DNA of 62,374 nt from Streptomyces sp. ADI96-02 (GCF_003846185.1 NZ_ML123034.1:998318-1060691), one strand, 5' to 3'; shown: positions 8,083-16,257, numbered from the stretch's first letter. Notes: a model not told the origin generated them from the sequence alone. Translations and numbers: made by a program.

Positions 8083-8110
8083 ATTCGTCACCGGCGGCCG
8101 GAAGGATTGG
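8083..8110 (-). promoter_or_regulatory. Predicted SigK promoter of the lipid-modification operon
   Basis: Read on the - strand, CCAATCC (8110-8104) is followed after 15 bases by ACGAAT (8088-8083). Element sequence and spacing match the sites before sigK and before the fasciclin gene. It points at the amine-oxidase gene starting at 8021. Confidence 0.75.
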
Positions 8111-8154
8111 TCGATCATCGACTGTGCTCCGATCGGGTGAATGACGGCCGCCGG

Positions 8155-8182
8155 CCAATCCGGCGGCGGGCGGGCGCCGAAT
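8155..8182 (+). promoter_or_regulatory. Predicted SigK promoter of the fasciclin lipoprotein gene
   Basis: CCAATCC (8155-8161), 15 bases, then CCGAAT (8177-8182) on the + strand. It is divergent from, and 45 bases away from, the - strand SigK site. Transcription would start near 8189, about 310 bases before the lipoprotein ATG, which leaves a long leader. A GTG sits 7 bases after the -10 element (8190) and stays open into the lipoprotein gene, so an extended leaderless product cannot be excluded. Confidence 0.7.
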
Positions 8183-8249
8183 CACCGTCGTGAGAGCAGA
8201 TCGGAACGACTCGCCGGCGGGCGGGGCCCTGGCGGCCCGGCCCGGCACC

Positions 8250-8472
8250 GGTCCGTCTCCCGCGGCTGGGGAGACGGACCCCGTCGGCCGTCCGGCGCTC
8301 TCGGCCGCCGCGGTTCGGGGATCGCGGCGGTCACAGCGGCGGTCCCGGCCTCCGGCCGGCCGGGGCCGCCGTATCACCCGCTCGTCCCGCTCCGCGCGGG
8401 CCGCTCCCCTCCCCGGTACCGCCGGTACCGCTGATCCACCGGCACGACTGAGCGCCGTTCAGCTTCGCTCAG
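8250..8472 (+). other. Structured leader of the fasciclin gene: three hairpins
   Basis: Three inverted repeats lie between the SigK-type promoter and the ATG. The first is a perfect 12-bp stem (8250-8261 with 8269-8280). The second is a 14-bp stem with one G-T pair (8337-8350 with 8358-8371). The third is a 7-bp stem (8448-8454 with 8466-8472), 27 bases before the start codon. The first two look like intrinsic terminators, which would make this an attenuated leader. GGTACCGC is also tandemly repeated at 8415-8431. Confidence 0.5.
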
Positions 8473-8498
8473 GACCTTCGATCCAGGAGAAGACCACC

Positions 8499-9146
8499 AT
8501 GAACTCCCGCCTCTTCCGCCGCGCCGCCGTCGCCGTGTCCGCCGCGGTCGTCCTGCCGCTGGCCCTGACCGCCTGCTCCTCGGACGGCTCCTCCAAGGAC
8601 TCCGCGGCCGGTTCCGCCCCGAGCACGGCCCCGTCGGCGAGCAAGCCGGCCGGCGACTCGATGACCATGAACGAGCCGTTCGGACCGGCCTGTTCGTCGG
8701 TACCGAAGCAGGGCGCCGGATCGTTCGACGGCATGGCGAAGGACCCGGTCGCCACCGCCGCGTCGAACAACGAGGAACTGTCCACGCTGGTGGCCGCCGT
8801 GAAGGCGGCCGGACTCGTCGACACCTTGAACACCGCTCAGAACATCACGGTGTTCGCACCCACCAACGCCGCGTTCGCGAAGATCCCGAAGGCCGACCTG
8901 GACGCCCTGCTGGCGAACAAGGCCGAGCTGACGAAGGTGCTGACCTACCACGTGGTGGGCAAGAGGCTGACGCCGAAGCAGTTGGCGAACGGCTCCTTCG
9001 AGACGCTGGAGAAGGGCGAGCTGACGACGGCCGGCTCGGGCGTGTCGTACACGGTGAACGACTCCGCCAAGGTCGTCTGCGGCAACGTGCCGACCGCCAA
9101 CGCGACGGTCTACATCATCGACTCGGTCCTGATGCCCCCGAAGTAG
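8499..9146 (+). CDS. Fasciclin-domain lipoprotein (Mpt70/Mpt83-like)
   Basis: The 215-residue secreted lipoprotein has a twin-arginine-containing signal peptide (LFRRAAVAV) ending in the lipobox LTAC, with Cys26 as the lipidation site. A Ser/Ala-rich linker follows, then one fasciclin (FAS1) domain (about residues 75-215) with NITVFAPTNAAF, LTYHVVGKRLT and the ending TVYIIDSVLMPPK. The ending and the internal DPVATAASNN stretch are strikingly like Mpt83/Mpt70, the main SigK-controlled antigens of M. tuberculosis. The ATG is chosen because a GGAGAAG site lies 8-14 bases upstream and a signal peptide begins there. The same frame is open back to GTG 8190, but that extension looks like non-coding sequence. 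It probably acts in surface adhesion or the envelope stress response. Confidence 0.9.
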   Translation: MNSRLFRRAAVAVSAAVVLPLALTACSSDGSSKDSAAGSAPSTAPSASKPAGDSMTMNEPFGPACSSVPKQGAGSFDGMAKDPVATAASNNEELSTLVAAVKAAGLVDTLNTAQNITVFAPTNAAFAKIPKADLDALLANKAELTKVLTYHVVGKRLTPKQLANGSFETLEKGELTTAGSGVSYTVNDSAKVVCGNVPTANATVYIIDSVLMPPK

Positions 9147-9160
9147 CGCTTCCGGTCGAG

Positions 9161-9223
9161 GGGCGGGGCGCCACCGTACGCGGACACGGCCGGACCGTGT
9201 CCGTACGCGGTGACGCCCCGCCC
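9161..9223. terminator. Long bidirectional terminator
   Basis: The arms GGGCGGGGCG (9161-9170) and CGCCCCGCCC (9214-9223) enclose a second paired region (CACCG with CGGTG, and CGGACACGG with CCGTGTCCG). It lies between the convergent fasciclin gene and the - strand membrane protein gene. Confidence 0.75.
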
Positions 9224-9248
9224 TTCGCCGTGTCCGGCCGAGCCGGCT

Positions 9249-9686
9249 CTACAGGCCGGGGTCCAGGAAGGGCGTGGCGAGGAACCCGGCGAGGGTGGTC
9301 AGGGCGATGACGCCCGCGAACAGGACCAGGATCGTCCGGCCCCATCGCCCCTCGCCGTCGGCCCGGACCACCGTGCCGGGGTCACGCGGGTCGTAGCTGA
9401 CGTCGATACGGAGACGGCCGCTCGTGTCGGAGTGCATCCGCGTGTTCCCCTCCATGACGGGATGCGTGACGAGCGAGACGAGCACGCTCATCGCGACGAT
9501 CGCGAGCACGGCCCCGGCCGCGAGGCGCTTGAGCCGTCGATCGCCCGGAGCCCCCGGCGGGAGCGCGGTGTTCACGGCCTGGGTGAGCGTGACCTCGACG
9601 GCCCGCCGCTCGGCGCGGACCAGCGCGATCGCCGGGAAGGGGATGCGGGGCTCCCGGTGCGCTCGCAGGCGGAGGCGACGCGCCAC
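9249..9686 (-). CDS. Small two-pass membrane protein, unknown function
   Basis: I do not recognise this 145-residue protein. It has a basic N-terminal region, a membrane segment near residues 58-78 (LAAGAVLAIVAMSVLVSLV), a loop of about 45 residues with SYDPRDPGTVV, and a second membrane segment near the C-terminus (ILVLFAGVIALTTLAGFL). The pattern suggests a small envelope protein with an external loop. The GTG at 9686 was chosen because the sequence before it looks like intergenic AT-rich DNA. No clear ribosome site is visible, and the frame is open to 9845, so the start is uncertain. It is divergent from the SPW-repeat gene. Confidence 0.6.
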   Translation of the reverse strand: MARRLRLRAHREPRIPFPAIALVRAERRAVEVTLTQAVNTALPPGAPGDRRLKRLAAGAVLAIVAMSVLVSLVTHPVMEGNTRMHSDTSGRLRIDVSYDPRDPGTVVRADGEGRWGRTILVLFAGVIALTTLAGFLATPFLDPGL

Positions 9687-9810
9687 GAAGCCGATCGAAG
9701 GATTATCGGATAAATCTACCCATAAGGGACGGATAAGAGCAGAATGGGAGAGGAAACCGCCGCAGACTCCCCCGCGGCGGTCCCCGAGAGAACCGAAGGA
9801 GACGAATCTC
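9687..9810. promoter_or_regulatory. AT-rich divergent control region with TTATCGGATAA palindrome
   Basis: This 124-base gap is locally much poorer in GC than the rest of the window. TTATCGGATAA (9703-9713) is a palindrome around a central G. Two further ATAAG copies follow (9723-9727 and 9733-9737). It probably holds promoters for both flanking genes and an operator, but I cannot assign a sigma factor. Confidence 0.4.
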
Positions 9811-10248
9811 ATGAGCAACGTCTCACACGCCCGGAGTGACCTCACGGGTCACCCCGACGCATCGGAGATGCGCGCGCGGTACGACCGCGTGATGGGCGGC
9901 CGCGACGTGGCGCTGGTGGACGGACCGGTGTTCCTCGTCGGCCTCTTCTGCGCCGTCTCTCCGTGGGTGCTCCACTTCACCACCAACCAGCCCTCCCTGG
10001 TCACGAGCAACCTGATCATGGGCATCGCCGTCGCCGTGCTGGCACTCGGCTTCACCGCCATGCCGGAGCGGATGTACGGCCTGAGCTGGGCGATGTGCGC
10101 CATGGGCGCGTGGATCATCGTGTCCACCTGGGTGGTCGGCAGCAGCCCGGACACCGGAATCATCATCAACAACGTCATCGTCGGAGGATTGACAGCCCTG
10201 TTGGGGATGGTCTGCGCCGGGGTAGCGCTCAGAAGCCGAAAGACCTGA
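9811..10248 (+). CDS. SPW repeat membrane protein
   Basis: The 145-residue protein has four hydrophobic segments arranged as two similar halves. Each half carries the diagnostic motif of the SPW family: SPWVLHF near residue 50 and the related STWVVG near residue 110. Function is unknown; members are small polytopic proteins common in actinobacteria and proteobacteria. A clear GAAGGAG site precedes the ATG. The first 40 residues are hydrophilic (ARSDLTGHPDASEM). It stands alone, ending in a gap with a terminator before the convergent helicase gene. Confidence 0.85.
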   Translation: MSNVSHARSDLTGHPDASEMRARYDRVMGGRDVALVDGPVFLVGLFCAVSPWVLHFTTNQPSLVTSNLIMGIAVAVLALGFTAMPERMYGLSWAMCAMGAWIIVSTWVVGSSPDTGIIINNVIVGGLTALLGMVCAGVALRSRKT

Positions 10249-10306
10249 CCGCGGCGCCCACGACGTCCGGCGAGCAGGGGCGGTCGCGGTGCGCGGAGGC
10301 GCGGAC

Positions 10307-10325
10307 CGGCGGAGCAGCTCCGCCG
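10307..10325. terminator. Terminator between SPW gene and helicase gene
   Basis: CGGCGGAG and CTCCGCCG pair perfectly around a 3-base loop in the 115-base gap between convergent genes. Confidence 0.55.
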
Positions 10326-10363
10326 CCCCCGGCCCCCGACTCCGCCCGCACCCTGCTCCCCGG

Positions 10364-13204
10364 TCATCCCACGGAGCTGTACGCCACCACACCCCGCAAC
10401 ACGGCGTCGACCGCCTTGCGGGCGCTCTTCGCCACCGAGCTCTCCCTGGCGCCTCCCTCCCGGGGAGCCGCCGCGGCCACCTGGCCCAGGACGTCGATCA
10501 CCTGCTTGCACCACCGGACGAAGTCGCCGGCGGGCATCTCCGCCTCGCGCAGCACCTCGTCCAGCGTCCGCCCGGAGGCCCACATGTAGACCGCCCAGGC
10601 GAAGCCGAGGTCCGGCTCGCGCTGGCCGACGCCCTCGGTCTGGCTGATCCGGAAGTCCTCCTCCAGGGCGTCCAGCCGGCCCCAGATCCGCACCATCTCG
10701 CCCAGCGCCGTCCGGGCCGGGCCCGACGGCAGCTTGGGGGCGACGGAGTCGTCCGTCTGACGCGCCTCGTACACCAGTGCGGAGACACACGCGGCCAGCT
10801 CGGCCGGGTTCAACCCCTCCCAGACGCCTTCCCGCAGGCACTCGCTGGCCAGCAGGTCCAGCTCGCCGTAGAGCCGCGCCAGCCGGCGGCCGTTCTCCGT
10901 GACCTCGTTGCCGCGCAGGTAGTCCAGTTCGGTGAGCAGCGCGACGATCCGGTCGAAGGTCCGGGCGATGGTGTTGGTCCGGCCCTCGATGCGCTTCTCC
11001 AATTGCCGCGTGTCGCGCTGCAGCCGGTGGTAGCGCTCGGCCCAGCGGGCGTGGTCCTCGCGCTCGTCGCACCCGTGGCAGGGATGCGCCCTCAGCTCCG
11101 TCCGCAGCCGGCTGATCTCCCGGTCGTCGGCAGCGGCGGCCCGCTGCTTGCGGTGCCGCTCGGGGACGATGTGCCCGGCCTTCGTCCTCAGCGCGGAGGC
11201 CAGATCACGCCGGGACTGCGGCGAGCGCGCGTTGAACGACTTCGGGACCCGCATCCGCTCCAGCGCCTCCACCGGCACCGGGAAGTCCATCGAGGCCAGC
11301 CGCTTGACCTGCCGCTCGGCGGTCAGCACCAGCGGACGCGGCCCGTCCTGCTGGTCGAAGCCGCGGTGGCCGTTGGCGCGCCCGGCCGGCAGCCCCGGGT
11401 CCAGCACCAGGGCCAGCCCCGCGAACTTGCCGGTCGGCACGTGGATCACGTCGCCGGGCTTCAGCCTCTCCAGGGACGAGGCGGCGGCGGCCCTGCGCTG
11501 GGACGCGCCCTGCTTGGCCAGCTCCGTCTCGCGGTCCTTGAGGTCGCGCCGCAGCCGCGCGTACTCCTCGAAATCCCCGAGGTGGCAGGTCATGCCCTCC
11601 TTGTAGCCCTCCAGGCCCTCCTCGTTGCGCTGGACCTGGCGGGAGATCCCGACGACGGAGCGGTCCGCCTGGAACTGGGCGAACGAGGTCTCCAGCAGCT
11701 CCCGCGAGCGGTGCCGGCCGAACTGCTGCACCAGGTTGACCGCCATGTTGTACGACGGCCGGAAGCTGGAACGCAGCGGATACGTCCGCGTACCGGCGAG
11801 CCCGGCCAGCGCCGTGGGGTCCATACCGCGCTGCCACAGGACCACGGCATGGCCCTCGACGTCGATGCCGCGCCGTCCGGCCCTGCCGGTGAGCTGCGTG
11901 TACTCGCCCGGGGTGATGTCGGCGTGCTGTTCGCCGTTCCACTTGACGAGCTTCTCCAGCACGACCGAACGGGCCGGCATGTTGATGCCGAGCGCCAGCG
12001 TCTCCGTGGCGAAGACGGCCTTGACCAGACCCCGGACGAACAGCTCCTCCACGACCTCCTTGAAGGTCGGCAGCATGCCCGCGTGGTGGGCGGCGATGCC
12101 CCGCTCCAGACCTTCGAGCCATTCGTAGTAGCCGAGGACGTGCAGGTCCTCGGCCGGGATGGAGGCCGTCCGCTCCTCGACGATCTCCCGGACCTGACGC
12201 CGCTTGCCGTCGTCGTTGAGCCGGAGCCCGGCCTGGAGGCACTGCTGCACGGCTGCCTGGCAGCCGGCCCGGCTGAAGATGAACGTGATGGCGGGCAGCA
12301 GGCCCTCGGAGTCCAGCCGGTCGATGACCTCGGGCCGGCCGGGCGTCCAGATCCGGCCGCGCTGACGCCGTTCGCGCTCGCGGTCCGCCTCGCGCACCAT
12401 CTTGCCGCGACGGCGCTCGCGCGGGTTGTAGCCCTGCTGGTTCTCCGTCCGGGCGAGGCGGACCAGATCCGTGTTGACCTCGCGGCGCCCGGCCCCGCGG
12501 CCCCCGTGGTCCGTCTCCTCCTCGAAGAGGTCGTACATCCTGCGTCCGGCCATGACGTGCTGCCACAGCGGCACCGGCCGGTGCTCGGAGACGATGACCT
12601 CGGTGTCCCCGCGCACGGTGTCCAGCCAGTCGCCGAACTCCTCGGCGTTGGACACGGTCGCCGAGAGGGACACCAGCGTCACGGAGTCCGGCAGATGGAT
12701 GATCACTTCCTCCCAGACCGCGCCGCGGAAGCGGTCGGAGAGGTAGTGCACCTCGTCCATCACCACGTAGCCGAGTCCGGACAGCGCCTGCGAGCCCGCG
12801 TACAGCATGTTCCGCAGGACCTCGGTGGTCATGACGACCACGGGTGCGTCGGAGTTGACGCTGTTGTCGCCGGTCAGCAGGCCGACCCGGTCCGCGCCGT
12901 ACCGCTTGACCAGGTCGGCGAACTTCTGGTTGGAGAGCGCCTTGATCGGCGTGGTGTAGAAGCACTTGCGCCCCTGGAGCAGCGCCAGATGCACGGCGAA
13001 CTCGCCGACGATCGTCTTGCCCGACCCCGTCGGGGCCGCGACCAGCACCCCCTTGCCGGCCTCCAGGGCCTCGCAGGCCTCGATCTGGAACGGGTCCAGT
13101 CCGAACTCGTACATCTCGCGGAAGGGCCCGAGGGCCGTCGCCATCTCGGCCGCACGGACCCGAGACGCCTGGTATCGCTCAGCTGGTGAGAGGTCCTCTG
13201 TCAT
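10364..13204 (-). CDS. helY: DEVH-box RNA helicase, HelY/Mtr4-like
   Basis: The 946-residue superfamily 2 helicase has Walker A APTGSGKT (about residues 57-64), a DEVH box (YVVMDEVHYL), a helicase C-terminal domain with QLTGRAGRRGID, and a long C-terminal region with coiled-coil and DSHCT-like sequence. These features identify the Ski2/Mtr4 group called HelY in mycobacteria. A cluster of Cys residues (CHGCDE near residue 710) may bind metal. I chose the ATG at 13204 (MTEDLSPAER); upstream GTG codons at 13213 and 13237 are in frame but less convincing. It sits next to the lipid kinase and tat genes, as its homologue sits next to tatC in mycobacteria. It probably unwinds structured RNA for processing or decay. 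Confidence 0.9.
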   Translation of the reverse strand: MTEDLSPAERYQASRVRAAEMATALGPFREMYEFGLDPFQIEACEALEAGKGVLVAAPTGSGKTIVGEFAVHLALLQGRKCFYTTPIKALSNQKFADLVKRYGADRVGLLTGDNSVNSDAPVVVMTTEVLRNMLYAGSQALSGLGYVVMDEVHYLSDRFRGAVWEEVIIHLPDSVTLVSLSATVSNAEEFGDWLDTVRGDTEVIVSEHRPVPLWQHVMAGRRMYDLFEEETDHGGRGAGRREVNTDLVRLARTENQQGYNPRERRRGKMVREADRERERRQRGRIWTPGRPEVIDRLDSEGLLPAITFIFSRAGCQAAVQQCLQAGLRLNDDGKRRQVREIVEERTASIPAEDLHVLGYYEWLEGLERGIAAHHAGMLPTFKEVVEELFVRGLVKAVFATETLALGINMPARSVVLEKLVKWNGEQHADITPGEYTQLTGRAGRRGIDVEGHAVVLWQRGMDPTALAGLAGTRTYPLRSSFRPSYNMAVNLVQQFGRHRSRELLETSFAQFQADRSVVGISRQVQRNEEGLEGYKEGMTCHLGDFEEYARLRRDLKDRETELAKQGASQRRAAAASSLERLKPGDVIHVPTGKFAGLALVLDPGLPAGRANGHRGFDQQDGPRPLVLTAERQVKRLASMDFPVPVEALERMRVPKSFNARSPQSRRDLASALRTKAGHIVPERHRKQRAAAADDREISRLRTELRAHPCHGCDEREDHARWAERYHRLQRDTRQLEKRIEGRTNTIARTFDRIVALLTELDYLRGNEVTENGRRLARLYGELDLLASECLREGVWEGLNPAELAACVSALVYEARQTDDSVAPKLPSGPARTALGEMVRIWGRLDALEEDFRISQTEGVGQREPDLGFAWAVYMWASGRTLDEVLREAEMPAGDFVRWCKQVIDVLGQVAAAAPREGGARESSVAKSARKAVDAVLRGVVAYSSVG

Positions 13205-13264
13205 CTTGGCCACGAGCCTACCCGCCGCCTCCGACACTCAGCCGATCTTTACCCGCCCCGGACC

Positions 13265-14155
13265 TCACCCGGTGAGCACCCGTACGGCCCCGGGCACGCA
13301 GGTGGCGGTGAGCGGCAGCGCGCCCAGCGGTTCGCCGTCCGCGTACGCCGTCACCCCGGCCGCGGCCAGCTCGACCGAGGAGGCGCGGTGCACGGTGACC
13401 GCCGGGTGGGTCAGGTGGGTGCCCCGGTAGACCTTCGGGAACACCGTGAGCAGCGTGGCGCGCGTGCACTCCCCCACCACCGTCACGTCGAACAGCCCGT
13501 CGTCCATGACCGCGCCCGGGCAGATGCGCATGCCGCCGCCGTACGTCGTGCCGTTGCCCACGGCGATCAGCGTCGCGTCGACCTCCCGCACCCGACCGCC
13601 GTCGAGCCGGATCCGGTAAGGGATCGGCCGGAAGGCGGCCAGTTCGGCGAGGATCGCCAGGTCGTACTTGAACCGGCCGCCGGCCCAGCGCATGCGGTTG
13701 CCCCGGTCGTTCACCCGGGAGTCGAAGCCGGAGGCGAGCACGGAGCCGAACCAGCGCGTGCCGACCCGCCCGAGGTCGATGTCCCGGTGGCTCCCCTCCT
13801 TCAGCGCCCGCGCGGCCAGCCGTCCGGCGGCGGCCGGGTCGCGGACCGGCAGGCCGAGCGCGCGGGCGAAGTCGTTGCCGGTGCCGACGGCGACGACGCC
13901 GAGCGGGGTGTCCGTCCCTGCGACCGCCTGGAGGGCGAGGGACACCAGTCCGTCGCCGCCCACGGCGACGAGCGCCCCGGTGCCCGCGGCGACGGCCCGG
14001 CGGGCCCGGTGCAGGGCGTCGTCGGCGTCCTCGCCGAGGACCGTACGGACGGAGAATCCGGCGTCCCGCAACGCGGAAGCGGCCGGCTGCGCGGCGTGCG
14101 CGCCCCGGCCGCTTCCCGCGGTGGGATTGACGAAGAGGGTGATCTCGCTGGTCAC
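13265..14155 (-). CDS. Diacylglycerol kinase-family lipid kinase
   Basis: The 296-residue protein has the DAGK catalytic N-terminal domain, with NPTAGSGRG near residue 10 for ATP binding and GGDG at residues 66-69, and a C-terminal beta-sandwich YegS/DgkB-type domain. It would phosphorylate diacylglycerol or a related lipid at the inner membrane. The GTG start lies exactly 7 bases after a TAGGGT -10-like hexamer and has no typical ribosome site, so the mRNA may be leaderless. Its stop is 60 bases from the helicase ATG, with the same orientation. Confidence 0.88.
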   Translation of the reverse strand: MTSEITLFVNPTAGSGRGAHAAQPAASALRDAGFSVRTVLGEDADDALHRARRAVAAGTGALVAVGGDGLVSLALQAVAGTDTPLGVVAVGTGNDFARALGLPVRDPAAAGRLAARALKEGSHRDIDLGRVGTRWFGSVLASGFDSRVNDRGNRMRWAGGRFKYDLAILAELAAFRPIPYRIRLDGGRVREVDATLIAVGNGTTYGGGMRICPGAVMDDGLFDVTVVGECTRATLLTVFPKVYRGTHLTHPAVTVHRASSVELAAAGVTAYADGEPLGALPLTATCVPGAVRVLTG

Positions 14156-14173
14156 CCGCCGGACCCTACAAGG

Positions 14174-15139
14174 TCAGGTGATGTCGTCGTAACCGTTCAG
14201 CCGGTGCGGACGGGAGGCGTCCGGCTCACCGGACGCCTGCTCGGGCAGCGCCCGGCGCGACGTCCCGACCGGCTCCACCGCTCCGACGGCCTCGGGAGTC
14301 AGGTCCAGGTGGGAGGCCTCGTCGTCGTCGAGCGCGGCGTCGGGGTTGTTGCGGTCGCGCCGCTTGTCGTTCAGGAGCGAGATGCCGACGGCGACGAAGT
14401 AGAGGACGGCGAGCGGTCCGGCGAGGAGGAGCATCGAGATGGGCTCGCCGCCGGGGGTGGCGATGGCCGCGAAGGCGGTGAGGCCGACGATCATGCCGCG
14501 CCACCAGTGCAGCATCCGGGCTCCGGTGAGGACCCCGGTCATGTTGAGGGCGACGAGCAGCAGCGGCAGTTCGAAGGCCAGGCCGAAGACGATCACCATG
14601 CGGGTGATCAGGTCGAGGAAGTCGTCGAGCGGCAGCAGGTTCTTCACGTTGTCCGGCGTGAAGCCGAGCATGATCTGGGCGGTCTGCGGCAGGATCGCGT
14701 ACGCCAGGTAGGCGCCGGCGACGAACAGCGGGACGCCCGCGGCGACGAACCCGAGCGAGTAGCGCTTCTCCTGCTGGTGCAGTCCGGGAGCGACGAAGGC
14801 CCACAGCTGGTAGAGCCAGACGGGAGTGGCGGCGAGCACGCCCGCCATGAGGGAGACCTTCAGCGCGATGGTGAAGGGCGAGAGCAGGCCGTTGGTGGTC
14901 ATCTCCGCGCACGGACGGCCGTTGACCATCGTGATCGCGCCGTTCTTGCAGCCGACCGAGTCGAGGATCGGCTTCATCAGGAACTCGAAGATCTCCTTCT
15001 GGAAGAACGCCGCGACGACGACCGCGACGACGATCGCCAGCACGGCCTTCAGCAGCCGGTTACGCAGCTCACGCAGGTGATCGAGGAGAGGCATCCGCCC
15101 CTCGTCGTCCTTCTCCTGCTTGCGGGCAGACTTGAGCAA
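14174..15139 (-). CDS. tatC: Sec-independent protein translocase TatC
   Basis: The 321-residue membrane protein has six predicted transmembrane segments. Conserved N-terminal features include MPLLDHLRELRNRL (about residues 16-29) and the cytosolic and periplasmic loops typical of TatC, which binds twin-arginine signal peptides. The C-terminus carries an extra acidic, disordered cytosolic tail of about 60 residues. The start is a TTG preceded by GAGGGAAG; an internal ATG at MPLLDH would remove 15 residues. It follows tatA by 49 bases, so the two are co-transcribed. tatB is not in the window. Confidence 0.93.
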   Translation of the reverse strand: MLKSARKQEKDDEGRMPLLDHLRELRNRLLKAVLAIVVAVVVAAFFQKEIFEFLMKPILDSVGCKNGAITMVNGRPCAEMTTNGLLSPFTIALKVSLMAGVLAATPVWLYQLWAFVAPGLHQQEKRYSLGFVAAGVPLFVAGAYLAYAILPQTAQIMLGFTPDNVKNLLPLDDFLDLITRMVIVFGLAFELPLLLVALNMTGVLTGARMLHWWRGMIVGLTAFAAIATPGGEPISMLLLAGPLAVLYFVAVGISLLNDKRRDRNNPDAALDDDEASHLDLTPEAVGAVEPVGTSRRALPEQASGEPDASRPHRLNGYDDIT

Positions 15140-15188
15140 CCCACTTCCCTCGTCTCGTGCGGCGGCTGTCGGCGGAGAGCGTCGGCTG

Positions 15189-15485
15189 TCAGCTGTGGGT
15201 GGTGGGCTTGGCGTCGCCGACCGGGCGGGAGCTGGAGACGTCGCCCGGGGCGGCCTGGATGGTGCGCGCGGTGGTGGGCTGCGGAGGCGTCGGGTCCGCG
15301 ACGGTCTCCGTCGCGGGCGTGGCGGCCGCCGCGTCGTCCTTCTTCATCGCCTTGGCCTCGCTCTTGAGGATGCGGGCCGACTTGCCGAGCGAACGCGCCA
15401 TGTCAGGAAGCTTCTTGGCACCGAAGAGCAGCAGGATGACGGCGATGATCAGAACGATCTCTAGGGGCTTCAGATTGCCGATCAT
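15189..15485 (-). CDS. tatA: Sec-independent protein translocase TatA
   Basis: The 98-residue protein begins [14 protein letters not shown], with one N-terminal membrane helix (about residues 8-22), the [16 protein letters not shown] hinge and amphipathic helix (about 23-45), and a disordered Pro/Ala/Thr-rich tail. This layout is diagnostic of TatA, which oligomerises to form the translocation pathway. The ATG has a GAAGGAAG site upstream. The 217-base gap before it contains TTACGAT, a plausible -10 element (about 15577-15583 on the + strand), so tatA-tatC probably have their own promoter. Confidence 0.93.
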   Translation of the reverse strand: MIGNLKPLEIVLIIAVILLLFGAKKLPDMARSLGKSARILKSEAKAMKKDDAAAATPATETVADPTPPQPTTARTIQAAPGDVSSSRPVGDAKPTTHS

Positions 15486-15702
15486 GTGCGACTTCCTTCT
15501 CACTGAGACGGCTGGTGGGGCGGGCTCGCTACCCGTTCGACCGGGCGTTCGTCCGATCTTCTCGCTGGCAGCGATCGTAACCCGCGGGGGTAAACGCGAG
15601 GCAATCCCCGTGCGTACTCCGGCTTGCGACCCGCACCTGCCTGCCTGGGCCGACTCCAGCAGCGTACCCCCCGGCACCGCGGAACATCAGGCCGTGACGT
15701 CG

Positions 15703-15900
15703 CTAGCGCAGGGCGTCTCCGGTGGCCGCCAGGTGCGTCGCCGCCCGTTCGAGGTCTTCGGCGGCACGGTTGATGCGCTGTGTCGTGGCCGAGACCTGGC
15801 GGCTGAGCCGGCGGGCCTCGACGAAGACCTTGACGGCGAGCACGCCGAGTACGGCGGTGCCCAGGAATCCGAGGGCGACGGCGAGCATGGGCCAGAACAT
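15703..15900 (-). CDS. Small single-pass membrane protein with coiled coil
   Basis: The 65-residue protein has an N-terminal membrane helix (FWPMLAVALGFLGTAVLGVLAV, about residues 2-23; only the pattern matters) and a helical C-terminal half rich in Arg, Glu and Ala that should form a short coiled coil. It resembles DUF948-like small membrane proteins, but I cannot name it. It lies between pafC/zinc-ribbon and tatA in the same orientation, where actinobacteria often carry a short ORF. Confidence 0.65.
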   Translation of the reverse strand: MFWPMLAVALGFLGTAVLGVLAVKVFVEARRLSRQVSATTQRINRAAEDLERAATHLAATGDALR

Positions 15901-15978
15901 GGGACGGGGCCTCTTCCTGTGGTGCCGGGGGCGTCCCGTCGGCCGCGCCGGAGCCCGGTCCGGTCGACGGGTCGCCTC

Positions 15979-16257
15979 CTACGGGGTGTGCAGGCGCAGT
16001 GTCCGTACGCCGCCGCCGGTGAGCAGCTCGACGATGCGCTCCCCGGCGGGCCTGCGGACCGAGGCGCCGCACTCGGGGCAGGTGAAGGCGTAGAAGGTGG
16101 TGCGGCTGGTGGCGCCGATCGCCAGGCGCAGTGCGGTCGCCGCCAGCTCGAAGCGGCCCCGGCAGGCGGAGCAGGCGGCGCGGAACCGTACCGCCGCGGG
16201 CGCCGGGATCACGACCGGGCCGGTGCCGGCGGCCGGATTCGGGTACGTCCGGTTCAT
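15979..16257 (-). CDS. Small zinc-ribbon protein, unknown function
   Basis: The 92-residue protein contains CSAC (about residue 33) and CPEC (about residue 64), spaced as a zinc ribbon, with an N-terminal Pro/Ala-rich stretch. The ATG overlaps the pafC stop as TGATG, so the two are translationally coupled. Function is unknown; the linkage to pafBC suggests a role near the DNA-damage response or the Pup system, but that is inference. Confidence 0.7.
   Translation of the reverse strand: MNRTYPNPAAGTGPVVIPAPAAVRFRAACSACRGRFELAATALRLAIGATSRTTFYAFTCPECGASVRRPAGERIVELLTGGGVRTLRLHTP

Noticed and set aside
8190..8498. N-terminal extension of the fasciclin protein as normal coding sequence
   Set aside because: The encoded stretch is Arg/Gly/Pro-rich without a domain, and a clear signal peptide and ribosome site start at 8499. 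I keep it only as a possible leaderless alternative in the findings.
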